DNA from: Candidatus Parcubacteria bacterium
GTDB taxonomy: Bacteria > Patescibacteriota > Minisyncoccia > UBA6257 > HR35
Length of the DNA: 42,901 nucleotides
Direction: 5' to 3'
Assembly: GCA_026004535.1 (NCBI GenBank)
Contig: BPJI01000001.1
Span: 388,523-431,423 of the forward strand
How positions within the stretch are numbered: the stretch's first letter is position 1; the number at the start of each line of letters is the position of its first letter. This document shows positions 16,532-26,688 of this stretch, piece after piece. Both the position numbers and the translations under genes were made by a program. The notes beneath the pieces are model-generated. The model searched no databases. It was given only the letters and a program-made list of their open reading frames with translations, and was not told the DNA's origin.

Positions 16532-17899
16532 ATGATTATAAAAAATTTTAATCAATTGGCAATTAATAAAGAAAGAAAAATTGCTTTGGCAATGATTGAG
16601 AATGGTTTAAAAGCTTTGAATTATAGAAAAGTTATTCAAGAAAAATTCTTCAATAAATATTTAGATAAAGTTAAAAAATATAAAAATGTCTATTTAATTG
16701 GTTTTGGAAAAGGCTCAGCTCAGGTCGCTAACATTCTAAAAAGGAAAATTAAATTTAGAGAAATTTATGTTATTGATGTCATTGGTAAATATTATCGAGG
16801 AACCCATCCTCTGCCTTCATTAAAGAATTATCAATTTACAAAAAAAATTATTGAAAGATTTTCAGGACAATTAACAAAAAATGATTTAGTAATTGTTGTC
16901 GTTTGTGGCGGTGGTTCAGCAATGTTAGTTCAGCCAAAAATTTCATTGAAACAATATATTCAAATTAATCAACAACTTTTAAAATCGGGAGCGAATATTT
17001 ATGAAATGAATACAATTAGAAAGCATTTGGATTTGGTTAAAGGTGGGGGTTTGGCAAAGATTTTATATCCAGCAAAACTTATAAGTTTAATTTTTTCTGA
17101 CGTGCCAGGTAATGATTTAAGTTTTATTGCTTCGGGGCCAACGGTTAAGGATAAAACAACAATTAAAGATGCTTTAGGAATAATAAAAAAATATAAATTA
17201 AAAATAAAAAAAGAAGACTTAATTGAGACGCCGAAAGAAAATAAATATTTTCAAAATATTAAAAACTTATTAGTTTTGAGTAATTTAACGGCTTTAAGAA
17301 CAATGAAAGAAAAAGCAGAAAGATTAGGCCTGAAAGCAAAAATTTTAACTGATAATTTAAGAGGCGATGTTAAAGATGTAGCGAAATTTTTATTAACGGA
17401 AATAAAAAATTTTAAAGGAAATATTTTATTAGCTGGAGGCGAAACAACTGTTAAGGTAAAAGGACAGGGAAAGGGAGGAAGGAATCAAGAATTAGTAATA
17501 TGGTTTTTAAAGTACTTAGCGGAAGAAACGGACTTAACGCGGAATGTGCGGAATTATCGGAACATCAATAACAATTTAGGCCAAAATATATCTATCTATT
17601 CCGTTTCTTCCGTTCGTTCCGTGTCCGTTTCCGGTATTTCCGTACCATCTTCTATTTTAATTATTTCAATTAATTCTGATGGTTGGGATAACACTCCTTT
17701 TGCTGGAGCAATTGGTGATAAAATTACTTTAGAAAAATTAAAAAGATTAAATTTAGATGTTGATTATTTTTTAAACAATAATAATAGTTATGCTTTTTTT
17801 AGAAAGGTTAAAGATGGGATAATAACAGGCAGATTATCAATTAATGTTTCTGATTTAATTCTGGTCTATAATTTAAACAATGATCGAGGAACTTCATGA
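16532..17899 (+). CDS. Glycerate 2-kinase (MOFRL family)
   Basis: GKGSAQ, GTHPLP, VVCGGGSAML, NTIRKHLDLVKGGGLA, FSDVPGNDL, AGGETTVKVKGQGKGGRNQEL. Confidence 0.9.
   Translation: MIIKNFNQLAINKERKIALAMIENGLKALNYRKVIQEKFFNKYLDKVKKYKNVYLIGFGKGSAQVANILKRKIKFREIYVIDVIGKYYRGTHPLPSLKNYQFTKKIIERFSGQLTKNDLVIVVVCGGGSAMLVQPKISLKQYIQINQQLLKSGANIYEMNTIRKHLDLVKGGGLAKILYPAKLISLIFSDVPGNDLSFIASGPTVKDKTTIKDALGIIKKYKLKIKKEDLIETPKENKYFQNIKNLLVLSNLTALRTMKEKAERLGLKAKILTDNLRGDVKDVAKFLLTEIKNFKGNILLAGGETTVKVKGQGKGGRNQELVIWFLKYLAEETDLTRNVRNYRNINNNLGQNISIYSVSSVRSVSVSGISVPSSILIISINSDGWDNTPFAGAIGDKITLEKLKRLNLDVDYFLNNNNSYAFFRKVKDGIITGRLSINVSDLILVYNLNNDRGTS
17520..17648. repeat. In-frame CGGAA/CGGAC-word insert with inverted right half
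   Basis: gcggaagaaacggacttaacgcggaatgtgcggaattatcggaac ... tattccgtttcttccgttcgttccgtgtccgtttccggtatttccg. Confidence 0.85.
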
Positions 17900-18743
17900 T
17901 GAAAAGGTGAAATTTTTAGAAGAGAAAGCAAATGAAATAAGACAATTGATAATTGAAATGCTTTTAGAGGCTGGTTCTGGTCATTCTGCTGGACCATTAG
18001 GAATGGCTGATATTTTTTCAGCTTTTTATTTTCATATTTTACGTCATGATCCTCAAAATCCTGATTGGCCTGATAGAGATAGATTAATTTTATCTAATGG
18101 TCATATTTGTCCTGTTCGCTATGCAGCAATGGCACTTGCTGGTTATTTTCCGATTGAAGAATTAAAAACTTTAAGAAAAATAGATTCTCGTCTTCAAGGT
18201 CATCCTCATCGAACAACACTTCCAGGAGTAGAAACCAGTTCAGGTCCATTAGGCGAAGGAATTTCTCAAGCAATTGGTATTGCTTATGCTGGAATTTTAG
18301 ATAAAAAAGATTATCATGTTTATTGTCTTACTTCTGATGGTGAGCATCAAGAGGGAAATACCTGGGAAGCCTATATGTGGCTTGGCAAAAATCCTTTACC
18401 TAATTTAACAATAATAATTGATCGAAACTACATTCAAATTGATGGAGTAACTGAAGATGTTATGCCCCTTGAACCATTAAAACAAAAACTAGAATCTTTT
18501 GGACTCCATGTTTTAGAAGTTGATGGTCATAATATTCGTTCTTTTGTTGATGCAATTAGAGAAACTAAATCAGAATGGAGAAGAACTTCAGTTATTATTG
18601 CTTATACAATTCCAGGAAAAGGAGTAAGTTTTATGGAAAAGAAATTTGAATGGCACGGTAAGCCACCAAACAAAGAAGAAGCCAAAAAAGCTTTAGATGA
18701 ATTAAGAACATTAGGAGGAAAAATAATTAGTGAGCATCAGTAA
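17880..18743 (+). CDS. Transketolase, N-terminal subunit
   Basis: GSGHSAGPLGMADIFSAFYFHIL, LSNGHICPVRYAAMA, TSDGEHQEGNTWEA. Confidence 0.92.
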   Translation: MIEELHDEKVKFLEEKANEIRQLIIEMLLEAGSGHSAGPLGMADIFSAFYFHILRHDPQNPDWPDRDRLILSNGHICPVRYAAMALAGYFPIEELKTLRKIDSRLQGHPHRTTLPGVETSSGPLGEGISQAIGIAYAGILDKKDYHVYCLTSDGEHQEGNTWEAYMWLGKNPLPNLTIIIDRNYIQIDGVTEDVMPLEPLKQKLESFGLHVLEVDGHNIRSFVDAIRETKSEWRRTSVIIAYTIPGKGVSFMEKKFEWHGKPPNKEEAKKALDELRTLGGKIISEHQ

Positions 18744-19947
18744 AATGTTAAATAATTTTAAAAAAATTTTAATTACAGTAATTATTGTCTCAATTTTATT
18801 TTCTTTTTTAAACGTTAATTTAACTATTTCTGAAGAAATGGTTAAATGTCAATTTAAAAGACATCTTTTCCCTGGCTTAAAAGGTGACGATGTTAAGTGC
18901 TTACAAACTTTTTTAAAACAATCAGGCTATTTTAGTGGTCCTGTTACTGGCTATTACGATGATTTAACTAAAGAAGCTGTAATAGAATGGCAGAAGACAA
19001 ACAATATATTTCCTGCTCATGGTTATTTTACTTTAGCTTCTAGAAAATTCTATCTAAATTTAATTAATAAACAGCAATTAACAAATCAGATTAAACAACA
19101 AGAACAATATAGATTGGTTTTACCGGAAATCAAAGATGACGAAATAATAATTGATAACGATGATGGTTTTAATCAAATAGATCTTTATTTTAAACATATT
19201 TTTATTGATAATATTCCTAAAATTGATTATAATGAATTAGAACGACTTTTTAAAACAGAACCTTTTTCTTTAGAATTTTTAATTGATAAGACATTAAATA
19301 ATGAAAATTTTGATAAACAGTTGATTAAACAAAAAACAGAACTATTTGAAAATTTTTATAAACAAAGATTATCAATTCTCAAAAAAGTATCAATTAGTAA
19401 AAATTTAATAGATTTACACAAAACCTTCATAGTAAGTGATATTCTTTCACAAGAGTTAGTTACTAAATTTAATGATTATTTGGATGGAAAAGTATCCAAA
19501 GAAGACTTTGATAAATATTATAAAGAATACAAGGAAAAAATCAATTTTCTCAAAACTTCATTTAATTTAGCTTCGGTAAAATATTCCAATAATACAAAAG
19601 ATTTATTGTCTTTATTAATGGGTTTTTTGATTAAACCAGCTTTTGCTCAAACCAGTTTGGTTTTTAAACCTTTTGGCGGACGTATCTTATTTACTCTAAT
19701 CTGTTCTTGTAACCTTGGGCGATTAATTTATGTTGGCCCACCAAGGCTAATTACATTATTTGTTCCACTTGGCTTTGAAGCCTCTCCTCTGGTATATTTA
19801 TGGAAAAATACATATACGCCTGGTGTTTGGTTATTAGGCTTAACTTTTCATATCCCAGTTTCGTGTCTTATTATTACATCATCTGCATGTGCTCCTGTGG
19901 GCTCAGGATCATTAATTTATATGACCGGAACAAGTTTAATACCGTAA
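18730..19947 (+). CDS. Secreted protein with peptidoglycan-binding domain
   Basis: N-terminal hydrophobic segment; LFPGLKGDDVKCLQTFLKQSGYFSGPVTGYYDDLTKEAVIEWQ. Confidence 0.8.
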   Translation: MSISKMLNNFKKILITVIIVSILFSFLNVNLTISEEMVKCQFKRHLFPGLKGDDVKCLQTFLKQSGYFSGPVTGYYDDLTKEAVIEWQKTNNIFPAHGYFTLASRKFYLNLINKQQLTNQIKQQEQYRLVLPEIKDDEIIIDNDDGFNQIDLYFKHIFIDNIPKIDYNELERLFKTEPFSLEFLIDKTLNNENFDKQLIKQKTELFENFYKQRLSILKKVSISKNLIDLHKTFIVSDILSQELVTKFNDYLDGKVSKEDFDKYYKEYKEKINFLKTSFNLASVKYSNNTKDLLSLLMGFLIKPAFAQTSLVFKPFGGRILFTLICSCNLGRLIYVGPPRLITLFVPLGFEASPLVYLWKNTYTPGVWLLGLTFHIPVSCLIITSSACAPVGSGSLIYMTGTSLIP

Positions 19948-19958
19948 CATATTTAATA

Positions 19959-20978
19959 ATGCTTAATCCCAAACTAAAATTAAATCCCAAAATTTTTGAT
20001 CAAGAGGTTGAACAAAAACCAATCAGAGATGGTTATGGTGATGCTTTAGTTGAACTTGGTGAAAAAAATCCTAATGTTGTTGTTTTAACTGCTGACTTAA
20101 CTGAATCAACTCGATCTAATAAATTTGCTGAAAAATTTCCCCAAAGATTTATTGAATGTGGCGTAGCTGAACAAAATATGGCTGGAATTGCTGCTGGTTT
20201 AGGTGTAAGTGGAAAAATTGCTTTTATTTCTTCTTATGCAGCTTTTTCTCCTGGTAAAAATTGGGAAACAATCAGAACAACAATAGTTTATAATGATTCC
20301 AATGTAAAAATTGCTGGTCATCATTCAGGTATTGTCACTGGTCCTGATGGTGCTACTCATCAAGCAACTGAAGATATTGCTATTACCAGATGCTGGCCAA
20401 ATATAAGGGTTATTTCTCCTTGTGACTATTGGGAAGCAAAAAAAGCAACATTATATTCAGCAGAAGTTTATGGTCCGTTTTATATCAGATATGTAAGAGA
20501 TAAAACACCAATAATAACAACAGAAGAGACTCCTTTTAGATTCGGTAAGATTGAAGAATTCTGGGTACCACAGACTAACGCAGACAAAAATTTAGTTGCA
20601 GTGTTTGCAACTGGCCATTTAGTCTATCAAGCACTTTTAGCTGCTAAAGACTTGGAAGAGGAGGGAATAGATGTTTATGTTTTAAATGTTCATACAATCA
20701 AACCACTTGATGTTGAAAAAATTTTTGAAATTACTAAAAAAGTTAAAGGAATCATTACTTTAGAAGATCATCAAGTTCAAGGTGGAATGGGAAGTGCTAT
20801 TGGTGAAGCTTTAATGAATATTGATTTTCAAAGACAATATGGATTTTTTTCTATTCCACCAATAAAATTTTTAGGACTTCAAAATACTTTTGCTGAATCA
20901 GGCAACCCTGATGAATTAATTCAAAAATATGGAATGAATAAAGAAGCAGTAAAAAGGGCTGTCAAAGAACTTATTTAA
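19959..20978 (+). CDS. Transketolase, C-terminal subunit
   Basis: RDGYGDALVELGEKNPNVVVLTADLTEST, ECGVAEQNMAGIAAGL, GPDGATHQATEDIAI; start moved from 19800. Confidence 0.92.
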   Translation: MLNPKLKLNPKIFDQEVEQKPIRDGYGDALVELGEKNPNVVVLTADLTESTRSNKFAEKFPQRFIECGVAEQNMAGIAAGLGVSGKIAFISSYAAFSPGKNWETIRTTIVYNDSNVKIAGHHSGIVTGPDGATHQATEDIAITRCWPNIRVISPCDYWEAKKATLYSAEVYGPFYIRYVRDKTPIITTEETPFRFGKIEEFWVPQTNADKNLVAVFATGHLVYQALLAAKDLEEEGIDVYVLNVHTIKPLDVEKIFEITKKVKGIITLEDHQVQGGMGSAIGEALMNIDFQRQYGFFSIPPIKFLGLQNTFAESGNPDELIQKYGMNKEAVKRAVKELI

Positions 20979-20992
20979 AATTAATATAACTA

Positions 20993-22813
20993 ATGTGTGG
21001 AATAGTTGGCTACTTGGGAAAAAGAAATGCGTTAGAAATTATTCTTAAAGGATTAGAAAAATTGGAATATCGAGGTTATGATTCCTGCGGGATTGTTGTT
21101 TATGGTGAAAAATTGATTTTGAAGAAAACTGTTGGTATGGTGAAAGATTTAAAAGAATTATTTAAAGAAAAAATTAAAGCTGATATCGGCATTGGGCATA
21201 CTCGTTGGGCAACTCACGGAGGAGTAACTGAATTTAATGCTCATCCTCATTTTGATTGTCAAAAAAATATTTTTATTGTTCATAATGGAATCATTGAAAA
21301 TTATCAAGAACTAAAAAAAATCTTAGTTAATAAAGGACATCTATTTAATTCAGAAACTGATAGCGAAGTTATTGCTCATTTAATCGAAGACTTTATTAAT
21401 CAGGGTGATAATTTTGAAGCTTCTGTTCATAAAACTTTAAATTTAATTCAGGGAACTTTTGCTCTTTTAATTTTTAATAAAAATGAACCGAATAAGATAA
21501 TTGCTGCTCGTTTTTCAAGTCCATTGGTTTTAGGGATTGGTAAGAATGAATTTATCTTGGCTTCAGATCCTTTGCCAATTTCACTTATTACTGATAGAAT
21601 GATTTTTTTAGATGATAGCGAAATGGCTATTGTTAATAAAGAAGGTTATGAAATTAAATCTTATGTTAATAATTTAAAAATTGATAAAAAGACTGTTGGT
21701 TTAGATTTAAAAGTTAAGACAACTGAGAAAGAAGGTTTTAAGCATTATATGATTAAAGAAATTTTTGAAGAACCAATAGCAATTGAAAATACGTTACGAG
21801 GAAGGATTTTAAAAGATAAAACAGGAACAAAAATAAGGGGCTTGGAAGAGATTTATCATAAATTGAAAAATTTAAAAAGAATAATTTTAACTGGCTGCGG
21901 CACTGCTTATTATGCTTGTTTATATGGTAAATACTTATTTGAAGAATTTCTGCCTTATATTATTGAAGCTGAGATTGCTTCAGAATTAAGGTATCGAAAG
22001 ATAAATTATGATCAAGAGACCTTGGTAATTGCTATTTCTCAATCAGGCGAAACAATTGATACTTTAGAAGCTCTTAAAGAAGCAAAAAATAAAGGAGCGA
22101 TAACTTTTGGAATTATTAATGTTCCTGGTTCAACAATTGCTAGGACAGTTGATGCTGGAATGTATACTTATGCTGGTCCAGAAATGGCAGTTGCTTCAAC
22201 TAAAGCTCTAATTTCACAAATAACTGCTTTAATTTTAATAATGATTTATTTAGCAAGGAAGAATTTAATGAAACCAGAGGAAGCAAAAAATATTTTAGAA
22301 GAATTAGAAAAGATTCCTGATAAAATTCGTTATATTTTAGGTCAAGAAAGTTTAATTATTGATTTGGCCAAAAATTTAATCAATTATAAGAATTTTTATT
22401 TTTTGGGCAGGAAATTCTCTTTACCAGTTGCTTTAGAGGGCGCTTTGAAATTAAAAGAAATAAGCTATGTTCATTCAGAAGCTTATCCCGCTGGAGAGAT
22501 GAAACATGGGCCAATTGCTTTAATTGATGAGAATTTCCCTGTTTTTGTCATTGCCCCTAATGATTCTTTGTATCAAAAAACGATTTCTAATTTAGAAGAA
22601 ATCAGAGCAAGAAAAGGAAAAGTTATTTTAATTAGCGATAAATTTCCAGAAAATAAAATTGATTATTTAATTTCAATTCCTTCGAGCTTAGAAATTCTTT
22701 ATCCTTTATTAACAATACCATCACTGCATCTTTTTGCTTATTATTTTGCCAATCTACTTGATTTATCCATTGATCGACCAAGAAATTTAGCTAAATCAGT
22801 GACAGTTGAATAG
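20993..22813 (+). CDS. glmS: Glutamine--fructose-6-phosphate aminotransferase
   Basis: MCGIVGYLG, GHTRWATHG, SETDSEVIAH, SQSGETIDT, C-terminal PRNLAKSVTVE. Confidence 0.97.
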   Translation: MCGIVGYLGKRNALEIILKGLEKLEYRGYDSCGIVVYGEKLILKKTVGMVKDLKELFKEKIKADIGIGHTRWATHGGVTEFNAHPHFDCQKNIFIVHNGIIENYQELKKILVNKGHLFNSETDSEVIAHLIEDFINQGDNFEASVHKTLNLIQGTFALLIFNKNEPNKIIAARFSSPLVLGIGKNEFILASDPLPISLITDRMIFLDDSEMAIVNKEGYEIKSYVNNLKIDKKTVGLDLKVKTTEKEGFKHYMIKEIFEEPIAIENTLRGRILKDKTGTKIRGLEEIYHKLKNLKRIILTGCGTAYYACLYGKYLFEEFLPYIIEAEIASELRYRKINYDQETLVIAISQSGETIDTLEALKEAKNKGAITFGIINVPGSTIARTVDAGMYTYAGPEMAVASTKALISQITALILIMIYLARKNLMKPEEAKNILEELEKIPDKIRYILGQESLIIDLAKNLINYKNFYFLGRKFSLPVALEGALKLKEISYVHSEAYPAGEMKHGPIALIDENFPVFVIAPNDSLYQKTISNLEEIRARKGKVILISDKFPENKIDYLISIPSSLEILYPLLTIPSLHLFAYYFANLLDLSIDRPRNLAKSVTVE

Positions 22814-22858
22814 TTTTAGGTTAAAATTATATTAGTCGTAGTTAAAAATTATTTCATA

Positions 22859-23146
22859 ATGCCAACCAGAGTTCAAAAAAGAAAAGGATTTCAGGAGGAA
22901 TTTAAGGTCGAAAAGTTAAAAGCTTCGATTGAAAAAGCTGCCAAAGAAGCAGGCTATCCCGAAGATCAAATTTTTCGAGTTGTTGAGGAAATAAGTTCCT
23001 ATGTTTTAGAAACTCTAAATGGCATGGATTCTGTTGATACTCAATCAATGAGAACTTTGATTTTAAATAAACTTGACGAAACTTATCCCGAGATCTCTGT
23101 TGCGTGGCGAAAATATGATCGAGAGGTAAAAGGTAGAGAGGACTAA
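22859..23146 (+). CDS. ATP-cone domain protein
   Basis: VQKRKGFQEEFKVEKLKASIEKAAKEAGY... ATP-cone pattern. Confidence 0.75.
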   Translation: MPTRVQKRKGFQEEFKVEKLKASIEKAAKEAGYPEDQIFRVVEEISSYVLETLNGMDSVDTQSMRTLILNKLDETYPEISVAWRKYDREVKGRED

Positions 23147-23228
23147 TAAATTGCAAATAACTGGATAAAAATTTTCGGGGAGCAGATGGCTGTTGAAACA
23201 TATTCTTCAGCTGTTTGCAGTAAAAATA

Positions 23229-24884
23229 ATGGATTTATCAGAAATTTTAAAAGATTTTGACTTTTCAGTTGATGATAGAGTTTTAGAAGAATATTCTCAA
23301 GATACAAGTATTTTTAAGATTAAACCAAAAGCTGTTGTTTTTCCTAAAAATTCTGAAGAAATAAAAAAATTAATAAAATTAGCTAAAGAAAATAATTTTA
23401 GTCTAACTTGTCGGGCCGGTGGTACCGATATGTCTGGTGGTCCATTGACTGACTCAGTTTTGATTGTTTTTACTAAATATATGAATAAGATTTTAGAAAT
23501 TAATCCTCAAGAAAAATATGCAGTAGTCCAACCAGGAGTTTACTTTAGAGACTTAGAAAAAGAATTGAATAAATATAATTTAATGTTTCCTTCTTATCCC
23601 GCTTCAAAAGAAATTTGTGCTATTGGTGGTATGATTGCTAATGATTCTGGTGGAGAAAAGAGTTTAAAATATGGCAAAACTCATAATTATGTGATTGATC
23701 TTAGAGTTGTTTTAAGTGATGGTGAGGAGTATAATTTAGAATTGCAGACTAATGCAGAACTAATACAGAACTTGCAGAAAAATTCGATAAGCTCTGCGTC
23801 AGTTCAGCTTAGTTCTGCGTCGATTAAAAATACCGACTTTTATCAAAGAACATACCAGCTTTTAAAAGAAAACTATGAATTAATTCAAAAAACGAAACCT
23901 AAAGTAAGTAAAAATTCCTCTGGTTATAATATTTGGGGTGCATTGGATGGTGAAAATTTAGATTTAATTAAATTATTTGTTGGTTCACAAGGAACGTTGG
24001 GAATTATTACTGAGATAAAAATTAAATTGGTTGAGAAGGAAAACTTCTCTCAACTTTTGACTATTTTTATTAAAGATTTAAAGAATCTACCTCATTTTAC
24101 TCAAGACGTTTTAAAACTCCAACCAACATCTTTGGAAATTACTGATGATCATACTTTTAAAATTTTTCTTAGGTTTGCCAAAGAGATGGCAAGTTTACTA
24201 GGAGCAAAAGGAATTTTTTCAACAATAAAATTATTTTTACCTGAAATTTTTATTATTTTAAAAATAGGGCTTCCGAAATTAATTGTTTTAACTGAATTTA
24301 CTGGGAATAATGAAAAAGAAATTTATGAAAAGATAGAGCAAACAAAAGAGATCGCTAAGAAATATAAATATCTTTATCGTCAGCCAAAAAATGAAAAAGA
24401 AGCAGAAAAATATTGGCGATTAAGAAGAGATACTTATAAACTTTTAAGAGAAAAAATCAAAGATTTAACTGCTTCACCTTTTATTGATGATTTTATAATT
24501 TTACCCCAGTATTTACCGGAATTTTTGCCCAAGCTTTATCAAATTTTAGATGAATATAAATTAATTTATACAATTTCAGGTCATTTAGGTGATGGTAATT
24601 TACATATTATTCCTTTGGTTAATTTGAAAGACGAAAACCAAAGAAAAAATATTTTAGCAATAACGGATAAGGTTTATGACTTAGTTTTAGAGTACAATGG
24701 TATTTTAACTGCTGAGCATAACGATGGCTTGATCCGTGGTCCTTATTTAGAAAAAGAATTTGGTCAAGAAGTTTATAATATTTTTAGAGAAATAAAAAAT
24801 ATTTTTGATCCTCAAAACATTTTTAATCCTTATAAAAAAATAACAGCTAGAAAAGAAAATATTGAAAAATTTATGATTAAATGA
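23229..24884 (+). CDS. FAD-binding oxidase (GlcD / D-lactate dehydrogenase type)
   Basis: VVFPKNSEEIKKLIKLAKENN, CRAGGTDMSGGPL, GSQGTLGIITEIKIKL, HLGDGNLHIIPLVN. Confidence 0.92.
   Translation: MDLSEILKDFDFSVDDRVLEEYSQDTSIFKIKPKAVVFPKNSEEIKKLIKLAKENNFSLTCRAGGTDMSGGPLTDSVLIVFTKYMNKILEINPQEKYAVVQPGVYFRDLEKELNKYNLMFPSYPASKEICAIGGMIANDSGGEKSLKYGKTHNYVIDLRVVLSDGEEYNLELQTNAELIQNLQKNSISSASVQLSSASIKNTDFYQRTYQLLKENYELIQKTKPKVSKNSSGYNIWGALDGENLDLIKLFVGSQGTLGIITEIKIKLVEKENFSQLLTIFIKDLKNLPHFTQDVLKLQPTSLEITDDHTFKIFLRFAKEMASLLGAKGIFSTIKLFLPEIFIILKIGLPKLIVLTEFTGNNEKEIYEKIEQTKEIAKKYKYLYRQPKNEKEAEKYWRLRRDTYKLLREKIKDLTASPFIDDFIILPQYLPEFLPKLYQILDEYKLIYTISGHLGDGNLHIIPLVNLKDENQRKNILAITDKVYDLVLEYNGILTAEHNDGLIRGPYLEKEFGQEVYNIFREIKNIFDPQNIFNPYKKITARKENIEKFMIK
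23742..23826. repeat. In-frame CAGAAC-word array with inverted right half
   Basis: gcagactaatgcagaactaatacagaacttgcag ... agctctgcgtcagttcagcttagttctgcg. Confidence 0.8.
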
Positions 24885-24894
24885 AATATAAATT

Positions 24895-25210
24895 TACCTG
24901 GATTTAGACCGGATAATGTTTTATTATTTTACCCGGATATTAACCGGATATACTACCCGGATTTAGACCGGATATAATACCCGGATGTGAACCGGATTAT
25001 TAATTACTCAGATGTACACCGGATAAAGTTACCCGGATTTAAACCGGATGTAAAATTCCCCAAAATAGAATCTGATTTTCTAAAATATAATCCGGTTAGT
25101 TATCCGGGCATATATTATCCGGTAATCATCCGGGTGAATAATCCGGTATTCATCCGGGTAATCTATCCGGTAATCATCCGGGTAATCTATCCGGTAAGTT
25201 ATCCGGATAG
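24895..25210. repeat. CCGGAT island 5
   Basis: acctggatttagaccgg ... ggtaatcatccgggtaatctatccggtaagttatccggat; divergent centre. Confidence 0.9.
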
Positions 25211-25216
25211 TCCGTA

Positions 25217-26149
25217 ATGAAAATAATTAAAAATAAAAAATTAGCACCACTGACAAGTTTTAAAATTGGAGATCGAGCTGATTATTTTGTAGAAATTCAT
25301 AATTTAGATGAATTTTTAAAATTTCATTCATGGCAAAAGAAAAAGAATTTGCCTATTTTTGTTTTAGGCGGTGGAACAAACTTACTAATTGATTCTTTCC
25401 CCGGAATAGTTTTAAAACCAGAATTTAAATATATTTATAAAATTGACCAGGGCATTTTAAAAGTTGGAGCTGGAGTTTCAGTTAGTGAACTTTTAGATTA
25501 TGTTATTGGTTTAGGTTATCGCGGGCTTGAATGGGCTGGAGGACTTCCAGGAACAGTTGGTGGAGCAATTGAAGGTGGTGTTGGTTGTTTTGGTGGAGAA
25601 TTTAAAAATTTAGTTTCAGAAGTTTTAGCTGTTAATTTAAAAACTGGTGAAGACAGAATTTTTAAAAAAGAAGAATGTCAGTTTGAATATCGTGGTTCTT
25701 TTTTCCGGCGAAATAAGGATTGGTTGATAGTTGAAACTACTTTAATTTTTGAAACTGGTCATAATGAAGAAGAATTAAAAAAAATTGCTAAGGAAAAAAT
25801 TGATTATCGCAAACAAAAACATCCTCTAGAATATCCTAATGCTGGCAGTATTTTTAAAAATGTTCCTTTTGACAAAGCACCAAAATTTATTCAAGATTTG
25901 GCTTTAGAAAAAAATAAAATTAAGAATGATCCCTTTTTAATAATTCCAACAGCTTTTTTGATTTCTGAATTAGGACTTAAGGGAAAAAGAATTGGTGATG
26001 CTCAAATTTCTGAAAAACATTCTAACTTTATTATTAATTTGGGCAAAGCGACATTTGCTGACGTTTATAATTTAATTTACTTGGCAAAAAAAACTTTGGA
26101 GGATAAATTTTTAATCGAACCTGAAATTGAAATAAAAATTATAAAATGA
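25217..26149 (+). CDS. murB: UDP-N-acetylenolpyruvoylglucosamine reductase
   Basis: VLGGGTNLLID, GLEWAGGLPGTVGGAIEGGVGCFGGE, YRGSFFR, PNAGSIFKN. Confidence 0.95.
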   Translation: MKIIKNKKLAPLTSFKIGDRADYFVEIHNLDEFLKFHSWQKKKNLPIFVLGGGTNLLIDSFPGIVLKPEFKYIYKIDQGILKVGAGVSVSELLDYVIGLGYRGLEWAGGLPGTVGGAIEGGVGCFGGEFKNLVSEVLAVNLKTGEDRIFKKEECQFEYRGSFFRRNKDWLIVETTLIFETGHNEEELKKIAKEKIDYRKQKHPLEYPNAGSIFKNVPFDKAPKFIQDLALEKNKIKNDPFLIIPTAFLISELGLKGKRIGDAQISEKHSNFIINLGKATFADVYNLIYLAKKTLEDKFLIEPEIEIKIIK

Positions 26150-26167
26150 ATTTTTTATAACTTTTCT

Positions 26168-26196
26168 CTTGACTTTAGTGAAAAAAATATGTATAA
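26168..26196 (+). promoter_or_regulatory. Sigma-70-like promoter
   Basis: TTGACT, 17 nt, TATAAT. Confidence 0.65.
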
Positions 26197-26313
26197 TTAA
26201 AATATAATCTCAGCTGTAATTGATAAAAAATCTAAAACTAAAATCTTATAAAGTTAGATTGCATATTAAAGGGGGTTGGTCGGTCCCCTGTAAAAAAAAT
26301 TAAGTAAAGAGAG

Positions 26314-26376
26314 ATGGCAAAGGCAAAAGCAAAGACAAAAGCAAAGGCAAAAGCAAAAAAAGGTGGTCGAAGATAA
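26314..26376 (+). CDS. Lys/Ala-repeat micropeptide MAKAKAKTKAKAKAKKGGRR
   Basis: ATG...TAA with purine-rich region upstream; between a good promoter and a strong terminator; too short for the ORF track. Confidence 0.5.
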   Translation: MAKAKAKTKAKAKAKKGGRR

Positions 26377-26387
26377 GCCACCAAAAC

Positions 26388-26415
26388 CGCCGGCATCAGT
26401 CGGCGGTTTTTATTT
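26388..26415 (+). terminator. Rho-independent terminator
   Basis: ACCGCCGGCATCAGTCGGCGGT TTTTATTTT. Confidence 0.85.
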
Positions 26416-26551
26416 TAACCACAAATTATTTATTTTTAAAAAAAACATTAATTTAATCAATTATAATGGACTTATACAGATACATCTAAACAGCGATTAA
26501 AATAATTTTATATTATATCTTTTTGTTAAAAAATTGTGAAAATAATTAATT

Positions 26552-26579
26552 AGCCTGCGTAAAAGCAGGTTTTTTTTAT
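26552..26579 (+). terminator. Rho-independent terminator/attenuator upstream of mraZ
   Basis: CCTGC GTAAAA GCAGG TTTTTTTT. Confidence 0.75.
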
Positions 26580-26625
26580 TAGGTAAAAATTTTTAATTGA
26601 TTTAAAAATTGTATAAATTTAAATT

Positions 26626-26676
26626 AAAGTGGTAAAAAGTGGTGATATGTGGAAAAATATGTGGAAATTGTGGAAA
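26626..26676 (+). promoter_or_regulatory. Putative MraZ operator: five GTGG boxes
   Basis: GTGG at 26629, 26639, 26649, 26661, 26670 (steps 10, 10, 12, 9) just upstream of mraZ. Confidence 0.65.
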
Positions 26677-26688
26677 AACAAAAAATAA

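Noticed and set aside
24987-25217. 76-aa ORF
   Set aside because: Lies within CCGGAT island 5; it is repeat translation (PVIIRVNNPVFIRVIYPV).
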